Source of the DNA: Agelas oroides
Taxonomy: Eukaryota > Porifera > Demospongiae > Agelasida > Agelasidae
Assembly: GCA_949130485.1 (NCBI GenBank)
Contig: OX422191.1
Span: 5,085,754-5,149,753, forward strand
Reading direction: 5' to 3'
DNA length: 64,000 bases
The translations under genes and the position numbers were made by a program. The first letter of the stretch is position 1. Every line of letters begins with the position of its first letter. Positions 54,406-64,000 of this stretch are shown here, piece by piece. The notes beneath the pieces were generated by a model. The model saw only the letters and a program-made list of their open reading frames with translations, was not told where the DNA came from and did no database searches.

Positions 54406-57400
54406 TGTAGATGTACTACTACTGAACAATGTACAAGAAGAGAAGAGAAGAATGACCACGTGGTTGAGAATGTTCTAGAAACTAGTATATTAGTTAACAA
54501 ACAATGATGATGTAATGTAATGATGTAATGGATGATGTAATGATACAAAAGTGAGAATAAGTCAAGAGTTCAGTTCACTACACCACTCCCCCCCCAGTGT
54601 CTACACGTGTTGAGAGAGATACTGAGGGAAGTGGACATGTCGACCAGAGCGAGTGGTTCGACATGGTTGAGTGGTTGGAGGTGCAGTTTGCGAGGTGGGG
54701 TGAAAGTTGTCAGTATCGAGATGAGCGGGTTTGAGGCGATCGATGGAGACAGTATCATTACGACCGTTGATGTCGATTGTAAAGTGTTTATCGGTCCTTT
54801 TGATGACTCGGTATGGTCCATCATATGGTGGTTGAAGCGGTCAACAGACAGCATCATGCCGGATGAAAACATGGGTAGCAGTCGATAAACCATCGATGAT
54901 TTTGCTGTTCCGCTGGGTAGGACGGGGTGGAGGAGGTCGGATAGTCTGCATGTGAGTTCTGAGGTTGGATATATAGTCAGATGGGTCAGGCAGAGATCTT
55001 TGAGAGGGGGTGAAAAATTCTCCAGGGAGACGGAGAGTTGTGCCATATACCATCTCTGCAGCCGTTGCTGATATGTCCTCCTTGAGAGTGGTGCGGATTC
55101 CGAGGAGAACAAATGGTAGGGCATCCATCCATGAGTCTGGTTGGGGTTGTGCTTTCAGAGCAGCCTTGAGTTGGCGGTGGAAACGCTCAACCATGCCATT
55201 GGTTTGGGGGTGGTAGGAGGTTGTGCGCGCTCGCTTGGATCCAAGGAGTGTCATCAGAGTATTCCAACACCGGGACTCAAATTGTCGACCACGGTCAGTG
55301 ACAATAGTGGACGGGACACCAAAGCGAGAGATCCAACCACTGAGGAACGCTTGAGCCACAGCTTCTGCCGTGATGCAAGTGAGGGGGATGGCTTCCGGCC
55401 ACCTAGTGAAACGGTCCACACAGGTCAATAGATATGTGAATCCTCGTGATGGTGGAAGTGGTCCGACGAGGTCAATGTGGATGACATCAAAACGAGCATT
55501 AGGGGTTGTGAATGGGAGAGAGTGGAGCTGTAGAGTATCGTTGGATCTTGGCACGCTGGCACTGTACACAGGAACGGGTCCAGCGGCGAACATCTGCATT
55601 GATACCAGGCCATACGAACCGGGCCGTGATGAGCTTCTGGGTTGCTCTGATTCCTGGATGGGACAGACCATGAAGGGAGTCAAACACAGTACGTCGCCAT
55701 GCCAGTGGGACGAGAGGGCGTTGTGTTCCTGTGGACGTGTCACAATAGAGTGGGGTGCTAACGTTAGCCAGTGGGATAGCTTCCACGACCAGTGTAGAAG
55801 ATGGGGAGGACTGGATAGCTCGAATCTGTGGGTCAGTGGCCTGTGTCTTAGCCATAGCAGCAAAGTCCACAGTGGGTGGTTGGCCAGAGAGTAGCGCATT
55901 AGTCTCAATACGGGAAAGTGCATCAGCAACTACATTGTCCACTCCATGAACGTGACGGATGGTGGAGGTGAATTGAGATATGTAGTCCAGCTGACGAGCT
56001 TGACGAGGAGAGTGACGATCGGAGCTGGTGTTCAGTGCAAATGTGAGTGGCTTGTGATCAGTGAGGACATGAAAGTGTCTGCCTTCAAGGAAATGGCGGA
56101 AGTGTTTGATCGCAAGATACACAGCCAGCAGTTCCCTGTCGAAGGTGCTGTAGCGGGTCTCAGCGGGTGTCATCTTCCTGGAGAAGAAAGAGATGGGACG
56201 CCAGATACCATTGACATACTGTTGTAAGACTGCTCCCACAGCAGTGTCAGATGCATCAGTCATGAGACATGTGGGGGCATCAGCTTTGGGGTAGGAGAGG
56301 AGAGAGGCATTGGCTAGGGCTTCCTTTGTGGCCTTGAAGGCGGCTAGGGCGGTATCATTCCAGGTGAGTGTCTGAGACTTTGGCTTGGAAGCGGTGAGGA
56401 GAGCATGGAGGGGTTGCATCAAGGCGGCACAGTGAGGGAGAAATCGATGATAAAAGTTCACGAGTCCAATAAACTGACGCAACTGGCGCTGAGACTGGGG
56501 TTGAGGAAAATCGCGAACGGCTTGAACTTTCATAGGTAGAGGGGTGATGCCATGTTGGTCGATGTGATGCCGAGAAAATCAAGTTCATGGACTCCGAAGA
56601 GGCACTTGTTGGGGTTGATGACAATGCCATGGGTGTGGAGTTTTTCGAAGACAGTCCGTAAGTCCTGGAGGTGTTGTTCCGGAGTGGCACTGGCAATAAG
56701 GACATCGTCGATGTAGGCATAGGCTGAGGGGATGCCACGGAGAACTTGGTCCATAAATCGCTGGAATGTCTGTGCAGCATTCCTAAGGCCGAAAGGCATT
56801 CGCGCAAACTCGAACAGGCCGAATGGGGTTGTGATAGCGGTCTTGGGGACATCTTCGGGGGCAACTGGAATTTGGTGATACGCACGCACGAGGTCCAGTT
56901 TAGAGAAGATGGTGGCGCCTTGCAATGACGAGGAGAAGTCATGGATGTGGGGGACCGGGTAGCGATCTGGAACAGTACACCGGTTGAGGGCACGGTAGTC
57001 TCCACAGGGACGCCAGTCACCAGCAGTCGTCTTGGGCACCATGTGTAGAGGCGAGGACCAAGCACTGGAAGAGGGTCGGATGATACCAAGCTGGAGCATG
57101 TGTTCGAACTCTTGCTTGGCTGCACGGAGTCGGTCATGTGCCAGGCGTCTGGGACGGGCTGAGACTGGAGGGCCTGTGGTCTCAATGTGGTGAGTGATAT
57201 CGTGCTTGACAGGTGTGTCTGGTGAGCAGACTTGTGTGAGGGCAGGGAATTCTGATAGCAGACTGAGGTAGGGATTGTTAACGTCCTTCGGGCAGATGGA
57301 CGGACTAGGAGAGGGGTCGGTCGAGAGGATACCCTGGATGTGTAGGTGTGTGTGTGCATCAATCAGCTGGCTGTGCTGCATGTCAACCAGCAGTCCAAAG

Positions 57401-58754
57401 TGTCTCAGGAAATCGGCACCAAGGATGGGCTTCTGTACATCAGCGATGATGAAAATCCAAGGTAGCGATCGTCTGAGTCCGAGGTTGAGGGTGAGTGAGC
57501 GCTTTCCGTACGTACGGATGGGAGTTTCGTTCACTGCCATGAGGGTGAGTTTGTCTGGTGAGCGTCGACGGTCAGCGGGAGAGGGAGGGATGGCGCTCAC
57601 TTCGGATCCTGTGTCAACGAGAAAACGTGTGTGTGTGTTACGGTCACTTACCAAAAATAGGCGACTGAGAGAAGGGCCGGAAACACCCGTCGCCACTAGC
57701 GTCCGGCCTGGGAGTTTCCCCAACTGCACGGGTCCTTACACTTCTGCGCAGCTTCACCGTACTTGGCGTGGTACCAGCAGAGGGAGTCTTCAGGAGGAGG
57801 GTTCTGTGGGGAAGGACTCTGAGGGCGACAGAGCCTGGAGGTACTGCGACGACGAGATCGAGTTTTCAGCGACGCGACGAGGTCAGCCAGGCGTGCGACT
57901 TCATCACGGAGTTGTTTGACTTCCGAGGAGTCAGTGTGAGTGTCAGAGATGGCGGAAACAGTGGGTGTGGCTACCTCCATAACTTTGTCAGCCATGTCAG
58001 CGAGTCGGTTGAGGTCCATGGAAGCATCGGTGGAGGCGAGAACCATCCGGACGTTGGGAGGGAGGCGTTGTAGGAACAGTTCACGAAGGAAGGAGTTGGC
58101 GTCGGCAGATGTACCGAGCTTGTCCCCAAGGAGTTGCTGCATACGTCGGAGCAGCTGCGTTGGCTTGCGGTCGCCGAGCTCTTCTCCACTGATGAGCTGT
58201 TGCAGCTTACGTTGTTCGGAGGCTGCCGTACGTTTGGTGAGCTCGGCCTTGAGCGTATCGTAGGGGTTCTCGGCTGGCGGCTTGAGTAGAAGATCTCTGA
58301 CTTCCATGGCGAACTCGGGACTGAGGGAGCTGATCACATAGTCGAAGCGGGTCTTCTGGGCGGTCACACCTCTGGTGGTGAACTGGGCCTCGACCTGAGC
58401 GAACCAGACTTCGGGATCGGCGGGCCAGAAGGGCGGTAGCTTGATGCTAACAGCGGCCACGGTGGGGACGGGGGGAGGGCGTTCAACACCAGGGACGCGA
58501 GCAGCGGGAGCGTCGGATTCTGTCATCTCGAGAGTTCGGTACAGTTTAGCTTGTTCTAGTGGCGTCGGGGTCACCAATGTAGACGTACTACTACTGAACA
58601 ATGTACAAGAAGAGAAGAGAAGAATGACCACGTGGTTGAGAATGTTCTAGAAACTAGTGTATTAGTTAACAAAAAATTATGATGTAATGTAATGATGTAA
58701 TGGATGATGTAATGATACAAAAGTGAGAATAAGTCAAGAGTTCAGTTCACTACA
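54406..58754 (-). mobile_element. Ty3/gypsy LTR retrotransposon (fossil), young, nearly whole
   Basis: Two 177-bp direct repeats (54406-54582 and 58578-58754) begin TGTAG and end CTACA. They differ at about four positions (about 98% identical), so insertion was recent. CATG flanks both. On the minus strand the 5' LTR is followed by a primer-binding site (TGGTGACCCCGACGCC), and a purine-rich tract (GGGGGGGGAGTGG) precedes the 3' LTR. Parts in order: Gag (about 58.6-57.7 kb), aspartic protease ([13 protein letters not shown]), reverse transcriptase (YIDDVL), RNase H (TDASDTAVGAVLQQ), and integrase (H2C2 finger, IDLVGPLPPS, TDRGRQFESR, GMVERFHRQLK). It is apparently broken in two or three places. 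Confidence 0.93.
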
Positions 58755-60284
58755 CATGCATCACACTGCTGTGAAGTGCTGACTTGCGAACTAAAAACAC
58801 TGACATTCCTAGTCTTGTTCCAAGACTAAACTTTTCATTGATTGCCCCGCTCGACCACAAAAAAATTAGTCTAGAACAAGACTGTAAGATTCCAGGCATA
58901 ACAGCGGCCATGTGACAGTCGTTTATGTTCAATCCTCCTAGCTCTGATGACTCCTGTTGGCTATTTTGGATGCTGGTAGACTGACTAGAACGTAGGGACC
59001 ATATTCAAGCACACTTTGAAACATGCTGTGAGCTCTGCTACCAAGGTTAACCATACAAGCTACATAAAGCTTAGTCTCATGCTCAGGCCGTTAGCACGAA
59101 CAGGTATACGAGGGCATTGAAATTAGAGTCCGTTACTCCAGTCCAGTAGCTCAGTCCAGTAGTCCAGTCCAGTGGACTTGCCCCCACAAGGATTTATGCA
59201 GGGGCTCAGTGCCCCCACAAAATTTTACAACAGCAGGTGCCACGATGATATCCTGATTCAGGAGTTCGTGATCATGGCATCAGTGAAGAGGCAACATGGC
59301 CTTGTCAGCTTTCAAGTCCACACCGACTAACAAGTGAACTCAAGACAAACGAGTGCCTTTGTCTTTAGTCTAGATTCAGACAGTGACTATATAATGCACC
59401 TATCAATGATATATGCCTCACCTGGTGCTGAATGGTAGGAAGATGGGGCATTTGTCCAAAAAAATTCTCCACGGGGTGCTTGTAGATCAGGTATATAATT
59501 ATGAGATTACATTGCTATCTTCATTGAAACTGGCAGTCTTGGTCTCCATGTGCTGGTGTGCATGGTCATCTTGAAATTTTCACTTCATGCAGTTTTGTGT
59601 CCAGGATTCTGTGAAAAAATTGAAACCCTCCCCCACCCCTTCCCCAGGAAGAGTGTGGGGAATACATCAGGATTTGACATGTTGCTGTTGGCCCAGGGTT
59701 GGGGCCTTGGTAACAGGAAGTATGGCAAATCCCCACCCTTCCTCACCTCACCCCTCAGGACTAGGAGCTGGGACATACCGTTGATAGGTGCATAATTTGG
59801 CAAGGTGAACAAGGTCAAAAGAAATGGGTCTGGGAACGAGGCTGATACCTGGACCAAATTGATGCTCCAAGCTATCAAACGCGGTATGAACTAGTGCTGC
59901 GAACATGTTCTTGTCAGATATAGTAGTATGTTTTGGTCCAAAAATGGCTCCAGAAGCAATCTCAGAGCATCTAATTCTGAAAACGTTTCTAAGGGAACAT
60001 GCCCCTAGACCCCCCAAGCTGCTGTGTGCTTGTAGTTATGTGCCCCCCAGTCTTAAGTGTCTTCCGCCACCTATGCAGATTGTTGAGTTTACTTGAAACT
60101 ACCTGTAGCCATAAATTATATAGATCTTATGGCGTGGTACATATTTTAACTTATAAGTAACATCAATTTTAGCTGAGGGAGGATTAAAAAAGAACTGCCT
60201 TTTCTTGTATATAGTGCGGAAGAGCAGTGACAAGTTCTAGAAATGGCATATGCAAGCGTTAGCAACAGTTGCAGACAAAAAACC
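58755..60284. other. Spacer between the two gypsy elements
   Basis: No gene. Contains short CAGTCCAGTAGTC tandem phrases (59140-59182). A fragment of the GGAACGAGGCT family end occurs at 59831-59843. Another copy of the AATCTCAGAG...GGAACATGCCCCTAGACC phrase lies at 59950-60025. Confidence 0.45.
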
Positions 60285-63230
60285 TTACCTTATAATACCT
60301 ATAATAAGCACCCCATGAATATATAGGCACCCATTTTCAATACAACAACCCATTGCATTTATAAGCACCCCTATGAAAATAGGCACCCCACATAAAAAAG
60401 GCAACCAGTACCTCTTCCTAAAAAGCTGACATTTCTTTGGGTGGAGTTTGAGGTGAGCTTCCTTTAAACGCAGTAACACCATTCTCAGATATTGAAGGTG
60501 TTCCTCCCAGGTGCAGCCAAATACCACTACATCATCAAGGTAGGCCAGGCAGACCTCCCAGCTGAGTCCAGCAAGCACAAGTTCCATCAGCCACTGAAAA
60601 GTTGCAAAGCCCAAAAGGCATTACTATGAACTGGAACAACCCTCGAGGGGTAGAGAGGGCTGTCTTTTCACGATCCCTGGGGTCTACTTCAACCTGCCAG
60701 TAGCCGCTCCGTAGGTCAAGTGTTGAAAACCACTGGGCATCAGACAGTGATTCCAAGAGATCATCCACCCTAGGCAGAGGGTAGGAGTCCTTCCTGGACA
60801 CTTTGTTCAGCTTGCAATAATCAATGCAAAGTCACAAAGACCCATCCTTTTTGTGTACCTCCTTGCTGTTGCATTTCTTCCAGCATCTGGCCAACTTCTT
60901 GTTTGTAGTGAATGGGCAGTCAGTGAGGGGCCTGCTTGATGGGAGCCTGGTTTCCGGTGTAAATGCTGTGGTAAACCAGGTCGGTCCGGCCTAGATCTTG
61001 CTTGCCAGTAGAGAACACATCAGAAAACTCCTGCACTAAATCTTCCAGAGCCTTTTTCTCATGTTCCTCCATGTCTGTGACATTGATTCTCAGTAGTTCT
61101 GCCGCAGATCACTCCACCCTGACTTGATTTACCAAGCGCTTGGAATTTCATAGTATTCAGCACCCTCAGCCATGACTTCATTCCACTCTGATAGAGCATA
61201 GAATTTGCCAATGGTTGTACCTCTGTGCAGTGTTATAGCATCTGAGGAGAGGTTTGCTGCTCTCAATGGGATTAGTCCATTGTCTGGGATTGCCACCACC
61301 CTGGCTAACAGGTGTCGCTCCTCAAAATCCTCCTTAGGTTCAAGGACTCCTGCTGTAGGGAAACCATGGTAAGGACAATCACTATTTGCAAAAAAACAAT
61401 CTTTCCTCCCCACCTCGAACAACAACTGGCTCACCAATGGACATCCTGCACACTTCTCTTGTCAGGTTATGTGGTTGGAGGAGTGGCATTGACGACTTTC
61501 CCTTGCACAACATATACGGGATTCTAAGTCAATGACAACCTATGAGATGCTAGAAAGTCGGCACCTAGTAGGCAGTCTTGGCTCACGTCATCAGCAACAT
61601 GGACATTATGGGTGTACTCCTCACCTGCCACATGAATGCGACTTGTGGTTTCTCCAAGGATATAGAGAGTGACTCTCCATTGGCAACTGCAATGGATCCT
61701 CCAGCGCCTTGTTCCAATGTGCTTCTATGGCCGGCAGCCCAGTGTCCTCTCTCCCACAGTCGCAGAGGAGCCAGGGAAGAAGGCTAAGGACACTCTGGTT
61801 CCATGTGTACTGATCAATACTTCAGTGACCTCTGAAATGAATACGAACAACTGTAAATGTGTACTACTGACGGTTCCAATTGGTGTTCGTCATCAAATAC
61901 AATTGTTCCATTTTTTTAAAGTCCTAAAAACATGCACATATACTATTGCAGGACTTATTGCACTTCCATCTACACATTCATCATCTTCACAGTCGTGGCT
62001 GGTTGGCATTAAGGCAACTCCATCAGGTTTTGCCGCAAACTCATGAAATTTTTACTTCAGTGCTGATCCTACAGTGCCTCAGTCCTCCAGCGGAAAGATA
62101 AATTTCACCATCATGCAGGTTGTCCCTGGCCAGAAATCAGACATTACCGGTTTTAGCACAAGCCGTTAACGAGTGGGGGTCGCTGCGTATAGTGTGGCCA
62201 CTCAACGTCATCTGGCCCAACAACTGCTCCAGCATCTTCGTGTTACGGCGAACTGCTTCGAGAGCTTCTTGAGTTCTTGGACATGCTCGCTGCATATATA
62301 CTCCAGCAACAAATCGGTCATAGGCCAGCTCCATCCTCAGTTTTGGCTCCTGTAGCAAAGTGGTATGTGATCTAACTGACTGGTAGAACTAATCTCTTAT
62401 CTATTGCATTTCTTAGAATGTTGTGGTGTTATTATAGGTAATGTGCAGTGCTGGTGCTCCTTGCTGACATGTACATATTTGGTTATTTTCTGTACCATTC
62501 CTAATTTAGTCAGTCTCTGTATAGGTCAATTTCCTACCTCATTTCTTTTGTAAGGTTCATTGCTTCACTTACACCTTTATTCACCTAGTTCATGTTTTGA
62601 TCTCTGTCAATCCAAATAGGTATATAATTTCCTGTACATTCAGCACTTCAGTTAGGATATTATCTCATTCTGATCGAATTCTGTATCACTTTTAGCTTTA
62701 ATTAAATCATTTTTAGTTTTTGAGTATATAAGGAACACCAGAAATCTGTAGTTTAGTTCAATCTTGTGGATTAAAATAACCTTTAAGCGGTTGTTGATCT
62801 ACCAGCTACCCATTGTAGGGTACGACTTGACAGGGCGTCGGTGAAATCGTCCAACGTCTTTCCAGCTTCCTGCTGCCGCTGTCCAAGCAGAAATCTCAAC
62901 TCCTGCTTGCCTGTGGATGGTGCAAATCATTTGGAAAGGGCTCCCATCAGCTGCTTGAGTCCACACTACTCCCCCATCCAAACCAAGTCATATGCTTGGA
63001 ATGCTGCATCATCTAGCAGGCAAAACCACAGAGCAAAGTCGTCTCCAACTGAGTAGGGCTGAGGTGCCCGAATCTGCAACGGGGTAGCCATCCCGTTTGG
63101 GTTCGTATCCCACCGCTGCCATGCACCAGCGTAATGAGTTTCTTGGATCAAGAAATAGGGTAAATGTGCCATATATTGGACACTTAAGAAGAAATCTGCT
63201 GGCAAAGATGCAATTTCTATTTTCATTTTG
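60285..63230 (-). mobile_element. Ty3/gypsy retrotransposon relic (fossil), broken and partial
   Basis: Minus-strand order from the right: Gag-like segment (about 63.2-62.1 kb), protease-region remnants, then reverse transcriptase (DSYPLPRVDDLLESL, FSTLDLRSGYWQVEV, MPFGL, AYLDDVVVF, HLKLHPKKCQLF). RNase H and integrase are absent and no LTR pair was found. An AT-rich segment of about 0.43 kb (about 62360-62790) interrupts the Gag part and looks like a separate insertion. It is damaged at several points and is clearly older than the element at 54406-58754 and of a different lineage. Confidence 0.8.
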
Positions 63231-63277
63231 CTATGAAGGCAGGCCTAAGGATAGAAGAGCATCCTAATTGTTTCCAG

Positions 63278-63330
63278 TGGCGGTACCACGGGGGGGCGCA
63301 GGGGGGCGTACGCCCCCCCCCCCCCCAAAC
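63278..63330. mobile_element. Terminus of a CAGTGGCGG-type DNA element
   Basis: CAGTGGCGGTACCACGGGGG leads into a G-run and a complementary C-run (GGGGGGCGTACGCCCCCC palindrome). It matches the termini near 13484 and 53273. The other end was not found inside the window. Confidence 0.5.
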
Positions 63331-63450
63331 CACCCGCTGGCCTGATCGCGGGGCGGGCGCCATGCTATTATCTACACAGCCACAGCTAGCTAGGTATATA
63401 CGTAGATCAGACATTCTTTGTAACTCAAGATAAGAGAGAAGTCCACTCAT

Positions 63451-63545
63451 CCAGTCGAAGGAGCAGCAGCCCAGGAGTCCATTGATTCAGTCGAAGGAGC
63501 AACAGCCCAGGAGTCCACCGATTTTGTCGAACGACCAACAACCCA
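63451..63545. repeat. 39-bp tandem repeat, 2.4 copies
   Basis: CAGTCGAAGGAGCA(G/A)CAGCC followed by CAGGAGTCCA(T/C)(T/C)GATT, with a third, diverged partial unit (TTTGTCGAACGACCAACAACC). Confidence 0.85.
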
Positions 63546-64000
63546 CTCAGTCCCATCGTCAAGCGGATGTTCAGCTTCTACTCTGAGTGGTGGTGCCGCA
63601 CATCATAAATTTTGTACATGCTTCTCCCCCCAACCCTCTACTGCTGTGCACGCCTATGATTGTTTCACGCTCAATTTGACCCTAATATTGGACAGTACCA
63701 CCCTAATTTGAAACACCTCATTTGTATGCCAAACATTGGACAAATTTACCAGTATTTGTACGATGTTTTTCATAAGCAATGGAAAATTCCAACCTTAATT
63801 CGGTTACAAGTTACCTAGTTTGTGTACAGTATAGTTATTTGATACTAAAGTTGAACTTTTCAACTTGATCTTCACAACTCCATAATTATAGATGTGCTTT
63901 ATAATTAGGATCCCATATACTGGCTTTCAACTTTACAAAAGACAAGTCCTTTTGTAATTGTTAATAACAGAAGAAATGGCTTCCAGAGGCCACTTGGGGA
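63546..64000. other. Right edge, nothing recognised
   Basis: AT-rich unique sequence without a coding frame, repeat or RNA gene that I can support. Confidence 0.4.

Overview
This is an intergenic, repeat-saturated window from an animal genome. It has GT-AG introns, microsatellites, tRNA-derived repeats, DNA transposons of several superfamilies, a LINE and Ty3/gypsy elements. Codon use, compact (about 50-400 bp) introns and large families of coral/sponge-type uncharacterised genes suggest an early-branching marine invertebrate; a demosponge is my best guess (inference, low certainty). There is no prokaryotic operon, rRNA gene or CRISPR array.

Layout. 1-3242 (minus): an uncharacterised, probably transposon-borne gene that runs off the left edge. 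3540-8112: a Ginger-type DNA transposon with 4-bp target duplications (TSDs) that keeps only a first-exon relic of its transposase. 8468-12767: a large 9-bp-TSD (Mutator-like) element hosting a 5-bp-TSD element and two mini-elements. 13484-16310 and 16522-18254: two non-autonomous elements with long inverted arms. 18940-21150: minisatellites, including a 28-bp array with a 10-unit higher-order repeat, and a pogo/Tigger-like MITE. 22466-26970 (minus): the only host gene I recognise, ribulose-5-phosphate 3-epimerase, with exons missing or displaced. 27644-33283: a chain of MITEs, ending in a 638-bp Mutator-like element that carries a RecQ helicase exon and sits in the terminal repeat of a TTAA element. 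33391-36616: an apparently complete Ginger1 transposon with a five-exon transposase carrying integrase, Ulp1-like protease and PHD domains. 36800-39871 (minus): an uncharacterised coiled-coil/Tudor-like gene in three frames. 41037-44642: a direct duplication, one copy of which contains a TTAA-flanked insertion absent from the other. 44643-46970: a foldback structure with inverted 167-bp satellite arms. 47496-48104: a Mutator-like MITE with about 110-bp terminal repeats. 48720-52800: a LINE with endonuclease and reverse transcriptase. 54406-58754: a young Ty3/gypsy element. 60285-63230: an older, broken gypsy relic. The remainder is unique or low-complexity sequence.

The unifying theme is one Mutator-like family with TAG...CTA ends and 9-bp target duplications. 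Its members run from about 50 bp to 638 bp, and one has captured a RecQ exon, which parallels the plant Pack-MULEs. Boundaries marked with TSDs were read directly from the sequence. Superfamily names are inferred from TSD length, end bases and protein motifs. No database search was possible.
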